The notes under the pieces: model-generated
Told to the model about the DNA's origin: nothing
What the model saw: the letters and a program-made list of their open reading frames with translations, nothing else
The model's database searches: none
DNA from: Halicephalobus mephisto
Lineage: Eukaryota; Nematoda; Chromadorea; Rhabditida; Panagrolaimidae
Assembly: GCA_009193035.1 (NCBI GenBank)
Contig: SWDT01000099.1
Location: 330,155-394,154, forward strand
Direction: 5' to 3'
DNA length: 64,000 bases
Shown: positions 1-11,068 of the stretch, piece by piece
How positions within the stretch are numbered: position 1 is the first letter of the stretch
How the letters are laid out: every line of letters begins with the position of its first letter
Program-made: the position numbers and the translations under genes

Positions 1-175
1 AAAGTTGATGAGGTCAAAGCTGATGCCTAAAACTGAATATAAGCAGAAGTTAAGACTAATGTTTTTTGTACTATTTTGACTTTTGTTGAGTTTTCATTTA
101 ATACATTTATCGTTTTGCAGTCACCCATAATTACTTTATACAGATGCAACAAAAACATTCAGATATGACATCCAT
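1..175. other. Non-coding left edge
   Basis: AT-rich sequence downstream of the minus-strand CAAX protease gene. I see no coding potential; it probably holds the 3' untranslated region of that gene. Confidence 0.5.
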
Positions 176-1747
176 TTACTGTGATTTCCGCAAAGCCTTG
201 ATACGCTCTGGAATCGGAGGATGAGAATGATGAACAGCAGAGTACAGAGGATCGTCGACAGGAAGGGCTAGATTGTCAACACCGAGCTTAATGAGAGAAT
301 CTGCTAGCTGGTCAGCGTACCCAAGATCAGCTGAGAACTTGTCTGCGGAGAATTCCATGTGACGAGAGAGGAAACTCTGAGCAATCCCGAAAACTTCGTT
401 GTAGACAGCCAGGATAAGTTGAAAGACGAGTAATAACCCGATCAAAGTAGGCTGCTCATTGTAGAATCCGAAAGCTGAGTAGATGTCTTGATTCTTGTAG
501 AGATAACCAAAGAGGAAAAGAGACAAGAAGAGATTGATTTCTGCAATGGTCAAGTGGATAATAGTGTGCTTCATCTTCCAATGTCCAATTTCATGACCAA
601 GGACAGCGATGACTTCATCGTCCGTCATTCCTTTCTTTTCACGAGTTTTGACTCCAGTTGTATCTTCGTCTTCTGAACTGCTGACTTCAATAAGGGGTTC
701 ATTAGCAGGTTTAGGTTCGTCTTCTTTCTTTGGGGTGTCGGGGAAGAGTTCAGCGATGGTTTCTGGAGCAAGTAGGGTGTCGTAGAGGACGATTCGTTTG
801 TTGTTCCAGAATCCGTACATGTAGGCGTTGCTGTGGGAAGATCTCTTGGACCCTTGGACGACGTAAAGCTTCGTCAATGGGAACCCAACTCTTTTCGCCA
901 GAGCTTCTATTTTGACTTTCAAGTCGGATTCTGGAAGTGGAACATACTTATCGAAAAGGGGAGCGATGAATTCTGGATAGATAGTCATCAAAACCTGAAA
1001 TTCCGGGTCAAATCACTTAGTAAAGTTGAAAAACTTACGAAAATTATAATACTGATAAATACCCACAAGTAGAAAAAGAAATAATCGCCGCCCCATTGAA
1101 CGAGCCAAATGACGGTGGCAGTGATCGGAGTCGTGATTGCCAGATTGACGATGGTTTTTTTGATTTTATCCGTCACAAAAAAGCCGAAAGTTTGTTGGTT
1201 GAATCCGTGCTTTTGTTCAATAACAAAAGTATCGTAATAGGCGAACGGGAAAGAAATAACGACATCAATCAACGACATGGACAAAAGGAAATAGACTGAA
1301 TGCAAAATCTGGAAGAAGTTCATATATCGAAAACTTTAAAAGTGGATTCAAACCTCTCCAGAAGCATAGGGTTTCCAGACATTCCATAGCCACGGCATGA
1401 TTCCTCCGAAAATGAAGATCTAAAAGGATTTGCAGAGATGGGTATGCGGAATCCAAGAATGGACTTACAGAAGTCTGGACATGGTTGAAAATTTCAGTCA
1501 CGAAACCGAATCGATCTCTGTCGAGCTTGTACAGTCTAGCTTTGACGTAATGTTTCTTCGTCATCAGATACGATATCTCCTTTGGTCGTTTCTCATTCGC
1601 CAAATGGACTTTATACTGAAAACCATATAAAATTAGGTAACTTAAAAAAAATAAATAACTTACTTGTCTCCATGCTAGCCATTGTTCGAAAAGGAAGATT
1701 ATCCAAGTAATCCCAAAAAGGGACCAGAAGATCTCCGAAGGTCCCAT
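176..1747 (-). CDS. fce-1: CAAX prenyl protease 1 (ZMPSTE24/Ste24 family)
   Basis: Membrane zinc metalloprotease that trims the C-terminal tripeptide from prenylated CAAX proteins in the ER and inner nuclear membrane. Five exons (1664-1747, 1469-1615, 1354-1419, 1039-1308, 176-994) encode 461 residues, close to the human length of about 475. The HEIGH zinc motif lies near residues 323-327, and the downstream segment FSADKFSADLG supplies the family's third zinc ligand region. The segments KHGFNQQTFGFF and GSKRSSHSNAY are family signatures, and several hydrophobic membrane segments are present. An acidic, Glu/Asp-rich insert sits just before the zinc motif. The start at 1747 is the first ATG of an exon that joins in frame. 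It lies 215 bp downstream of the shugoshin stop on the same strand, so the pair could be an operon; a plausible trans-splice acceptor (TTTTTGTAG) lies near 1780. Family assignment is secure. Confidence 0.95.
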
Positions 1748-1962
1748 TTTTTGTTAATTTAAAAAAGTAATAAATTCTACAAAAATCGACCGCTATCAAC
1801 ACCAGCACGAGGAGCAATGAGGGCAATTTCCCGTCGGGACCATTGAAATCAGAACCGTCAATCCAAAAAAAACATTTACCACGAATACAAAATTGAAATA
1901 ATTTCCGAATATTTGTCAAAAATCAAGATATACATGAATCATGTATTATGTTTACAAAAAAT

Positions 1963-3949
1963 TCATTTTTTCTTTCTTGGTTGTCGCATTTTCGTATTTA
2001 ATGACGGTTCTTTGAAGGATTTTATTCGAGCCGCTGCTCTTCGGGATTTTCTTCCACCAGATGCCAGATCAGTGTCGGAAATTTCACTGTTGTCTTCAGA
2101 AGTCGGACTTACACTTCTAGATTTCGATTCTGATTTTGCAGAAACTTGAGGACGCGACTGTCGACCACGTCTACGAGCCGGGGCTGGAGTCGCAGCAGCA
2201 CTTGCGGTTGTAGATTCTTCAGGAACTTAAATAAACAAGTTAATAAATATATAAATACATAAATAAATAAATAAACAAGTTAATAAATAGATAAATAGAT
2301 AATTTAGTTAATAAATAAAATAATTATACTACTGTAAAAATTTGTTTTTTTAAGATTTTTTCGATAACAATTCTTATAACTTTTTAAACCCCAAGTAGTC
2401 TACAATTTTGGTTTCTGGGATTATTTCGTAATCAATCATAGTGCAAATTTTAAAAATGATGTTATGAAATTGTCTTGAAACAAATTCCCAGAAACCAAAT
2501 TAGCCTATGTAGCAATTCTGTAATCTTACATGATTTCGAAATTAATTTTTAGAACTAGATAAATCCAGAAAACTCTAAATTGGGATATATAAGGTACAAA
2601 ATCCTCTGCACCGAGGATTAATAATTTGATATGAAAATATCAATGGATATTGAAAGAACCACAGTCCACTTTACAATACTTCCTGTCAAAAATGAATTAT
2701 TCTGTAAATAAATAAATCCAAAAAACTTACTTAACGAAAGAGCAGGAGATTTGGCTGTTTGAGGAAAAACCTTAGTCATCAGCAAATCTGAAGAGTGAAG
2801 TGGTTTCACGAAGGATTCCGTGATTGTTTTCTGGGATGAGGTTTCTTCTTCTTCTGACGACGGCGACAGAAACAGATTTGGAGAAAAACTTTGAGTTTCG
2901 GATTCCTTTAACTTCTTACTTAAGGGCTCCGTGTTGTCCTGTTCAGCGTTACGTTTGTTCCTCGAAGTCACGTTCGAAGTGAGTTGATTCTGGAATTCTG
3001 GAGATTGCTTCGAATCCACGTCGGTCGGTAGTAGGGAAGTTTTAGGATTGGATTTCTTGATTTCTGATGGGATCATTGGAAGGGCAACGTTCGGCGAGGT
3101 CATTTTTTCCCATAGGGCTTCGGCAAGAGACGGTCTTCTCTTGATTTTCTCTCCAGAATTCGTAGAAGCTTCAGAAGCCAAATTCGCGTCTTCTTGGAGA
3201 ATATTTGCTTCGGACACTTCTGGCTCCAGTTTCGCAAGTTCTTCGGGCTTCTTATTCTCCAGATTCTGTGCAGCATTAGGTAGAGACTCGAATATGGTTG
3301 ATTCCTTCTGGATATTTTGCAAGCTCGGAGATTTATCCGTCTTCAAAGTCTCGGGTTTTTTTTGAACAACATCGATCTTTTGCAACGGCGGAGGCAGACT
3401 AATTGGCGGCAAATTTTCCTTCTTCCGGATCACCTTTGGCGAATTGACTAACTTCGGGGTGGAACTTCTTCGATTCCACGTCATAAGCGAGGGCAACGGC
3501 AGGACATCCGGAGGCAAGGAAGATTTCATCCTCTTCTGCTCCGCTCTCAGACTTTCCACCATGGTTTCCAAATCAGTCAATTCTTTCTCGAACGAGTCCG
3601 CTAAATCGTCGATTCTCCTCGTCATTTCCTTCATTTCCGTTTTTACTTCGAGGATTTTTTTGGAAAAAACGAATCTGCACTGAAAAATGACTTCGATATA
3701 TGAAATCCGACAAACACATAAAATAAACCTTGACGATAGCTTCGGAAATAAGTTCATCCGCGGTTTCTTGCTGTGGAAGCACTCTGTTCCTCAGAATCTG
3801 CTGGAGTCCCACGTGGTCGTCCTGGAGCTTCTGAAACCTCGAAAGCAGATCTAAAATCACTCTTCATATATCGATTTCGTCAGGAAACTCAAACCATCAT
3901 TAGTAGCGTTGGTTCTGAAAGTTTCATGAGATTCTGGAGTCGTTGCCAT
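1963..3949 (-). CDS. sgo-1: Shugoshin homologue (centromeric cohesion / chromosome segregation)
   Basis: Four exons (3895-3949, 3729-3850, 2731-3679, 1963-2225) give a 462-residue protein. The N-terminal 110 residues form a coiled coil (LLSRFQKLQDDHVGLQQ and a second segment around EMTRRIDDLADSFEKEL), as in the PP2A-binding shugoshin coiled coil. The middle is long, low-complexity and Ser/Lys/Glu-rich with no domain. The C terminus has the diagnostic basic SGO motif: SRRAAARIKSFKEPSLNTKM followed by a Lys/Arg tail. Only these two ends are conserved in the family, so the match is what one expects of a fast-evolving shugoshin. Shugoshins protect cohesin or organise the meiotic axis and spindle checkpoint; the exact role here is inference. 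It is divergent from the eEFSec gene with 166 bp between starts. Confidence 0.82.
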
Positions 3950-4115
3950 CAGATAGAGGATATCCTAAAATTTACAAACTGATTTCATCAAAGAAGTCGG
4001 TTTTGACCGGTTTCTCTAAAAAGGCGCGCGTTCGAAATCGAAATAAGAGATTGTTTGGCCAAGTGATCCTTCTAGAAAATTCACTTTTTTGATTTTTATA
4101 AAAAGTGGATTTGTG
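3950..4115. promoter_or_regulatory. Short divergent promoter between shugoshin and eEFSec genes
   Basis: Only 166 bp separate the two start codons, so both genes must be driven from here or by overlapping upstream regions. A GC-rich GGCGCGCG core at about 4023-4030 stands out from the AT-rich background; an E2F-like role is possible but only inferred. Confidence 0.5.
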
Positions 4116-5763
4116 ATGAATGTTGGGATTCTCGGTCATGTTGATGCAGGCAAGACTACTCTGGCCAAAGCTTTATCCACCTTCGGATCGACTGCAGCGT
4201 TCGACAAAGGAGCCAAGGCTTCGAATCTCCGAGCAAACACCATTGATCTCGGATTTTCCGCTCTTGAACTCGACGAATCCAGAAAAATCGCCTTGATTGA
4301 CTGTCCTGGACATGCTCAACTGATCAATGCCGTTCTCGTGGCTTCTTCTGTTTTCGATGGGGCAATTATCGTCGTCAATTCCGTCCGAGGGATCGAGCCG
4401 CAGACTGCCGAACACCTGATTCTGGCCTCTATTCTCTGTCCTGACAGCGTAGTCATCGTATTATCCAAGATTGATCTAGTAGAGTCCTCAAAAGTCGAAT
4501 CTATGAAGAAAAAACTGCCAAAGGTAGGTTTTTTGGGATTTTTAGGGTGTTTGAAATTTTAGGATTTTAATGTAAACTTTCATATATCAATTTTTCTTGT
4601 TTCAGCTTTTGAAGTCTTTGAAAATCAAAGACGACTCTCCTATCGTCCCGATGAATCTGTCAGAAGGTGGAGAAGAGGAATCTGTAAGAAAATTGGTCGG
4701 GATTTTGAAGTCTTATCCCGCTCCTGTCCGGGTTTCTTCTGGAAAGTTTGTCATGGCAGTTGACCACTGTTTCCCGATCAAAGGGAAAGGTTCAGTCATG
4801 ACTGGTACTGTAGTCGATGGGTCTTGCAAGTAAGTGTGTTTTTTAATTTTCAAAAATATTAAAAATTAAAAAATTTTATAAAATCATGAATTTTTAAAAT
4901 TTGTCTTTCATGGGTTTTTAAAAGTGAATAAAATTTTTTTATTTTTCAGAATTGGAAACGAAATTGAAATCCCGAATATTGGGGAAAAAAGAAAAGTAAA
5001 GGAAATCCAGTCCTGGAAGAAGTCCGTTCCTGAAGTCCGGACGGGCGAAAGAGCGGCGATTCTGATTCCGAACCTCCCAAACACAGAAGACATCGACAGA
5101 ACGATCGTGTTCGCGCCTGGGGCACTGACTTCTGGGAAAGTGGTTTTAATAGAATGCCGGAGGATAGAACAATTCAAAAATTCCCTAAAAAATCGGTCGA
5201 AAATCCATCTTTTTTCTGGATTCGAGACAGTTATGGCCGAATGCTGGTTCCTGAAGGCTGACGGAGAAGAATACGAGCAATTGGAGGAGTTTTCAGAAGA
5301 CACGACTCATGTTTTGATGGAACTACAGCGAAAAATCCACGTCAAAGAAAGTCAAATTTGTCTGGCAGCCAAGTTGGATTCTCAGAAGTTGACAGAATGC
5401 AGATTCGCTTTCTACGGACCAATCAGATCTATTTCTGATTCTCTCGAGAACAATTCCTTGCAGAAATTTCATCGAAAAGAAAAACGAGGATTCCTGGAAC
5501 GATGGGACAAAGACGACATCTTCATCTGCTCTCAGCTGTTCAAAAAAGAAACTTCCATCGAGGTTTTTTGTGGAATGCGGGTTTCGTTAAATGAAGAAAA
5601 ATTCTCCGGTGTCATTGAAGGATCTTTTGGAAAAAGTGGCAAAGTCAGAATTCGGGCGAATTCTGGATTAGAAGAATTAAAAGAAAAATTAAAAAAAGAA
5701 AAAATCGATGTTTTGCTTAAATTAAAAAAATATTCAAAAAACAAATTGGTGTCATATTTTTAA
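4116..5763 (+). CDS. selb-1: Selenocysteine-specific elongation factor (eEFSec/SelB)
   Basis: Delivers selenocysteinyl-tRNA to UGA codons in a GTP-dependent way. Three exons (4116-4523, 4606-4829, 4950-5763) encode 481 residues. The G domain has the P-loop GHVDAGKT (residues 7-14), the DCPGH motif (62-66) and SKID (117-120, in place of NKxD, as in eEFSec). STAAFDKGAK and DLGFSALE are eEFSec-specific, and VDHCFPIKGKGSVMTGTV marks the domain II start. Switch I reads LRANTID rather than RERGIT-L(D); the key threonine is kept. The C-terminal region is shorter than in human eEFSec (about 596 residues), as the chain ends in a Lys-rich stretch. The start was chosen at the ATG directly before the G domain (MNVGILGHVD). 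Its presence suggests that this nematode still uses selenocysteine, unlike some nematode lineages. Confidence 0.93.
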
Positions 5764-6828
5764 TTTATTAAAATCCGGGTATTTTCATTATTTAAATGTA
5801 TTAAGTGTTTCGTCACTTTAAATATCTTTGAAAATTTTAAATATTTAAAAAATTTTTTGAAAAATTTTGAATTTTTTTTGAGAAATTTTAATTTTTTCGA
5901 AAAATTTCAGTTTTTTTGAAAAAATTTTAATTTTTTTTTTGAGAAATTTCGAATTTTTTGAAAATTTTTAAATATTTTTGAAAAATTTTAATTTTTTTTT
6001 TGAGAAATTTTGAATTTTTTTGAAAATTTTTAAATATTTTTGAAAAATTTTAATTTTTTTTTAAATTTTGAATATTTTTAAATGGACTGTTTTGATAACC
6101 GAATTTTGATTTTTAAATTTTTTTAACTAAGCTAATTTTGAAATTTAAATTGGATTAGTTCTAGAAATATAAATTTGAACATGAAACCATGGGACACTCT
6201 GAGCCGTGGGCGATGTTTAAATCAGACGGACTTTGAGGAGGACTAATGGGGGTCAAATGACCTTAATTATGTGGGATATAATCTGGACTACTGAGAAAGG
6301 GATCTGGAAATTTATCATCATGCAACTAATTTTTTAAAACTTATTTCCAATGGTTTTTTGAAACGTTGGATTTTCTGGAATGTCAAGCATATATTCAGCA
6401 TCTAAGGCGAATTTTGTTGGAAATTGGTCAAAAACAAGAAAAGTAGACAAAAATACGAAATTTCATATATGAATTGTTAAAAGTGAAAAAATCTGGTTTC
6501 GAAATTTCAAAAAGAAATTTTAAAATCGTTCATTTTATATTTTAATTTTATCAATTTTAATTATTTTTTGTTTTTATATGCAAATTTGAAGCTGATTATA
6601 AATGTATAATTAAGTTTCTAAAAAGTAATCAGAAATACGGAAAAATGAAGATCAGAATTTGTGGATTTTCTGGATTATCTTAACCCAGAAAAAAAATTGA
6701 AATTAGATTACAGATTTTGAATATACTTTTTAAAAAGTTTAAAATTGATATATGAATTATTTCGAAAAGCTGTTTTGAAGATTTTTTTATTAATAAAAAA
6801 ATTAAAAATGAAATTTTTCAGATTCGAA
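5764..6828. other. AT-rich intergenic region
   Basis: From about 5820 to 6080 there is a low-complexity run of imperfect repeats built on GAAAAATTTTGAATTTTTT. The rest is unique AT-rich sequence without coding potential. A TTTTTCAG acceptor at 6814-6821, seven bases before the next ATG, fits a spliced-leader acceptor for the downstream gene. Confidence 0.6.
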
Positions 6829-8484
6829 ATGCTGAGGATTGCTCAAGTTGCGAAATTGGGTTCCAGAAATTTCAGGAAGATTCTGATTCCTGGGAGAATT
6901 TCAACACCGAATGTTCAGTTTGTTCAACAAATTTCATCGACGAATGTCGTTTTTGCAAAAAAACGAAAACGACCTCAGAAATCCAAAGGACGTCCAGAAG
7001 TAGTCGAAATTGATGATGACGATGATGATGATCCAGATGACAGTATTGATGAAAAAACTGCCATGGCTGCTAAAGGAATCCTCCACATCGGGGTCGGGGA
7101 ACCGGAGGAAATCGTGGACGACGGACTGCCGAAGGACTACAAAAGAAGAATCCTCAAACTTGGCTCCAGAAGGCTCGATACTTTGTTGAACAGAACAAGT
7201 GGAAGAAGTTCTTCGTAATTTTTGTTTTTTGAAGTTGGATATATGAAATTGGATTCTAGGGAAGTCGAGAAGATGATTCTGACAGGCCGTGTTCGAGTGA
7301 ACGAGCAAGTTGTCAAAAAAAAAGCTTACAACGTGAGTTTTTTATTTTTTTCGAAAAATTAAACATTTGAAAAAAAAGAATTTCAAAAACAAGTTTTATA
7401 ATTAAAAAAAAGTGATATATGCTTTTTGGGATTTCTGAATTCCCACTTGAAAAAACTGAAAAAAATGATAAATCTGGCAATTTATCATGGAAATAAATTT
7501 TCATTGTCTTCGCCCACGTTCTCTCTCTCTCGTTTACCTAAATTTAAAATTTTTTTATTTCGATTTTCGATTATTTTATAATTTTTGAATTCCCGCACAA
7601 GAAGCGAGATAATAGAAAAAGTGGTAAATCTGGCAATTTGCATTGTCCTCACTCGCGCTTATTTGTTTACCTAAATTTTTAAATCTTTTTAGAAATCCTA
7701 AAAATTTGCATTACTTTCTAAAAAATCTTGAATTTTTTTATTTCGATTTTTGATTATTTTATAATTTTTGAATTCCCGCGCAAGAAGCGAGAGAACAGAA
7801 AAAGTGGTAAATCTGGCAATTTGCATTGTCCTCACTCGCGCTTATTTGTTTACCTAAATTTCTAAATCTTTTTAGAAATCCTAAAAATTTACATAAATTT
7901 CTAAAAAATCTTAAATTTTTTTATTTCGATTATTTTGTAATTTTTGAAAATAAAAAATAACAAATTTTATTTATTTTTTTAATTTTAAAAATTCTGAAAA
8001 TTTATTTCAAAATAATTTGATAAAGATGTTTATTTTTGTTTTTTTTATAATAGGATTTTTTGGAAAGTTTTTGTTTTTTTTTTATAATAGGATTTTTTGG
8101 AAAGTTTTTGTTTTATCCAATTTTTTCGGATAATTTGCCAGTTTTGCCGTCGTCACTAATAGACTGAGGCAATAAATTTTTCCATTCGCAACGTTAAAAT
8201 TGAAAATGAAAGTGGGAGAAGACAATTTGCATTTTGGGATTGAAATTGCCTGAGGCGATTTACTACTTGAAGTCATGTTTTATTTTTAGGTGATGAAGCG
8301 GGATGAAGTTGATGTGTGGATGGAAGAGCTGGAGGAGAATCCGAATTTGGCAAATGTCCACAGAATCAAAATTGTGGATTATGTCCTGAAGCAACACGGA
8401 TACGACATCGATGCGATGATCTGGCAAAAGATGCTTGTAGAAAACTGGAAACGAGATCCGGACCATGTTTCCAGTGAACTTTAG
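6829..8484 (+). CDS. MTRES1/C6orf203-like mitochondrial S4-type RNA-binding protein
   Basis: Three exons (6829-7214, 7260-7332, 8290-8484) encode 217 residues. The N terminus (MLRIAQVAKLGSRNFRKI) is basic and amphipathic, like a mitochondrial presequence. An acidic run of Asp residues follows, then an S4-like fold: RRILKLGSRRLDTLLNRTSG, then EVEKMILTGRVRVNEQVVKK, then KRDEVDVWMEE. The order and spacing match human MTRES1, a mitochondrial transcription rescue and ribosome quality-control factor, in which a 'GLDIGRNKVE...GELRLNEEKL' segment takes the same place. The function is transferred from that family. The start is supported by an acceptor at 6821. The second intron (about 957 bp) contains a duplicated copy of the dispersed GCGAG element. 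An alternative reading as a generic S4-domain protein cannot be excluded. Confidence 0.72.
7585..7890. repeat. Tandem duplicate of dispersed GCGAG element
   Basis: Two near-identical copies of about 180 bp spacing (about 7590-7700 and 7770-7890) lie in the MTRES1-like intron. Each runs from CCCGCRCAAGAAGCGAGA through AAAGTGGTAAATCTGGCAAT and CCTCACTCGCGC to TTTACCTAAATTT. The same module recurs in introns of four other genes in the window. Confidence 0.8.
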
Positions 8485-8884
8485 TGTTTTTTTAATTTTT
8501 AAAATTTTCAAATAAAAGTTTTTCGAAAATTGAGGAAAATAGAAGATTTATTTTTTTGACTAAATTAGGATGATTGGCTTTGTTTGTGAAAAAAGATAGA
8601 ACGTCGTCTGAATCCGTGACATCAACAACCTCCGGCCTCCCGCTTCTGGATGTTCGATTGAAGCCCCGCCTTCTGCATTGCCAGTTTTTCCACAAGAAGA
8701 TAAAACGAATATTCGGAATTACGGACTCGAGAGTCATTGTCGAAATGGATTCTGAAAAATTTTTGTTTTTTTTTTAATTTAAAAAAATTTAAAAATATTT
8801 TTTTTAAAATTTATTTTAAATTTTTTTGGATTTATTTAAAAATAATTGAGATTACTGTAGGTTCGAGATCAGACTTGTGTTACA
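8485..8884. other. Spacer between MTRES1-like gene and nlp-15
   Basis: Contains a CAAATAAA poly(A) signal at about 8510. A GC-richer island at 8574-8766 is open in both directions. Read on the minus strand it includes GRPEVVDVTDSDD, which echoes GRPEVVEIDDDDD in the preceding gene. No gene model is supported. Confidence 0.4.
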
Positions 8885-11068
8885 ATGGCTTCATCCAGAA
8901 TCTTCTCCTCCAGCCTTCTGAATCCCACCGTCGCCGTTTCTGTTTTCGTTCTATGTCTTCTTCAGACGGTTTGTTTTATTTTTTTTTATAAATGTTCGAA
9001 AAAAAATTATTTAAATTTTTACAAATCAGATTATCCAAATACTTAAAGTCCAAAATGACGTCATTCCCTAAGGGGATATAAAGGAGTTTGTAGCAAATTT
9101 TATACTGTAGTAAATTGAAAAAATATAAAAAAAAGTTTTACAAAATCGTCTCGAGGCGAATTTTTAGGACTTTGAAATTTCTGTTTTGGAGAAATTTAAA
9201 AAGTAATTAATTTCTGAAAAATTCTAAAAACTTTCATGAAATTCTAGAAAATTTCAGAAGCTATTATTGGATTCTGGAAGATTCTAGAATTTTCTCAAAG
9301 ATTCTGAAAGATTTTTAAAAATGTTTATGAAATTCTGGAAGATTTTAGAAAATTTTGAAATTAAAAAAAAAAATTTTTCATGAAATTCTAGATTTTAGAA
9401 ACTTCCTAAAAATTCTGGAAAATTTTAAAATTTTTTAAAAAACTTTTATGAAATTATGGAAGATTTTAGAAAATTTTGAAAGATTTTAGAAGCTTCTAAA
9501 AAATTATAGAAATTTTTGAAATTTAAAAAAAAGATTTTCATGAAATTCTGGAAAATTTTAAAATTTTTTTTAATTTTTAAGAAATTCTGGAAGATTCTAG
9601 AAGCTTCTAAAAAATTATAGAAATTTTTGAAATTAAAAAAAAAGATTTTCATGAAATTCTAAATTTTAGAAAATTTTGGAATTTCTCAAAAATCCTGAAA
9701 ATTTTCCAAGAAATTTCAGAATTTTCCAAAAATATCCATTTTATGAACCTTACAAGTTTAAATGACATTTTTTAAAAATTTAAAATTGTCCATAGAATTT
9801 TGAAAAAATACTTTTCGTGGAATTTTGGTTTTTTGAGAAATCGAAACAAAGCATATGACATTAATTTTCCAGATTGACTCCCGGAAAAAATTAATTTCCG
9901 AATTTTTGAAAACTTTCATGGAAAAATAAAAATGTTTTTTTTTGAAATTTTTGAATTTTCGCACAAAAAAATAGAAAAATGGCAAATCTGGAAAATTATT
10001 ATGGAAATTGACTCTTTTTTAATTTACCTAAATTTTAAGAAATTAAAAAAAAATAAAAATCAATTTTAAAAAAATTTTAATTTTTAAATTCCCGCGCAAA
10101 GGGCGAGAGAACAGCGAAAATGGCAAATCTGACAAATCACTACAAATCATTGCAAAAATCAACTCGCTCTGTCCTCACTCTCGCGCGCTCTCTCGTCTTC
10201 TTTTTCTTCCTTTTTTTACCTAAATTTTACAATTTCCTTAAAATCCTAAGATTTCGCTTCAAATTTGGAATTTTATTTTTAGTTTTCATAATATTGTGAT
10301 TTTCACGCCGAATTTAAAAACTTAGTGACCATGTAATTTATCCTGGAAGTGTTAAGAGTGGTTTTTGATTTTTCAGAGCAATGGAGCTCCCACAAGACCA
10401 GAAGAATCGTTCCAGAAGAGAGCCTTCGATGCCTTGGCCAGTTCAGGATTTACTGGGATGGATAAACGTGCTTTTGATTCCTTTGTAAGTTTATTTATTA
10501 AATTATTTGTTCATAATCGGAAGTTAATTTCAGACAGGTGCGGGATTCACAGGATTGGACAAGAAGAAAAGAGCTTTTGATTCTCTCGTTGGAACTGGAT
10601 TCACTGGATTGGATAAACGGGCCTTCGATACCGTAATGGGCTCTGGATTCACCGGCTTCGACAGAAGAAGACGGGCTTTCGACATGCTTTACAGCGACAG
10701 TTTCACTGGAATGGACAAGAGAGCTTTCGACTCCCTCGTTGGAAGCTTTTCCGGTCTCGACAAGAGAACCTTCAACGCCCAAAAAGGTAATTTCTCAGGT
10801 TTTGTCAGGGAAACCTTCGGTTCTTTAGAGGATTTCCCGGTCTCGATAAGGAAGTCTTCAATTTCCTAAATTGAGAACTTCCTGGTCTTAACAAGAAATC
10901 CTTTAATTCTTTAATAGAATGTTTTTTGGTCTTGAAGTTTTCAATTTTTCAAAGCAAGCGTTTCCAGGTTTCGATAAGAGAGCCTTCGATTCCCTTGTTG
11001 GAAGCTTTTCTGGTCTCGACAAAAGAGCCTTCGATACCCTCAACGGCGGATTCACCGGATTTGACTGA
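8885..11068 (+). CDS. nlp-15: Orcokinin-like neuropeptide precursor (nlp-15 type)
   Basis: Secreted precursor cut at dibasic sites into repeated orcokinin-related peptides. Four exons (8885-8968, 10377-10484, 10534-10786, 10968-11068) encode 181 residues. Exon 1 is a signal peptide (hydrophobic VAVSVFVLCLLQT). The rest is a string of units such as AFDSLVGTGFTGLD, AFDTVMGSGFTGFD and AFDSLVGSFSGLD separated by KR, KKKR or RRRR; about nine peptides are released. The AFDxxxGSGFTGxD consensus matches C. elegans NLP-14/NLP-15 orcokinins. Exons 3 and 4 join to make one short odd unit, TFNAQKGFD. The intervening 181-base intron carries decayed extra units (see findings). The first intron is about 1.4 kb and full of AT-rich repeats and one dispersed GCGAG element. 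Confidence 0.92.
9220..9740. repeat. AT-rich imperfect repeats in nlp-15 intron 1
   Basis: Repeated permutations of GAAATTCTGGAAGATTTTAGAA, including two close copies around 9430-9540 and 9580-9660. Similar 'TTCTAGAAGCTTCT' text fills other introns and spacers of the window. Confidence 0.6.
10085..10260. repeat. Dispersed GCGAG element copy (nlp-15 intron 1)
   Basis: Starts CCCGCGCAAAGGGCGAGAGA, continues with ATGGCAAATCTGACAAATCA and CTCGCTCTGTCCTCACTC, and ends at TTTTTACCTAAATTTT. It matches the module seen in the MTRES1-like, unc-15 and PHAF1 introns. A more diverged copy lies just upstream at about 9955-10045. Confidence 0.75.
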
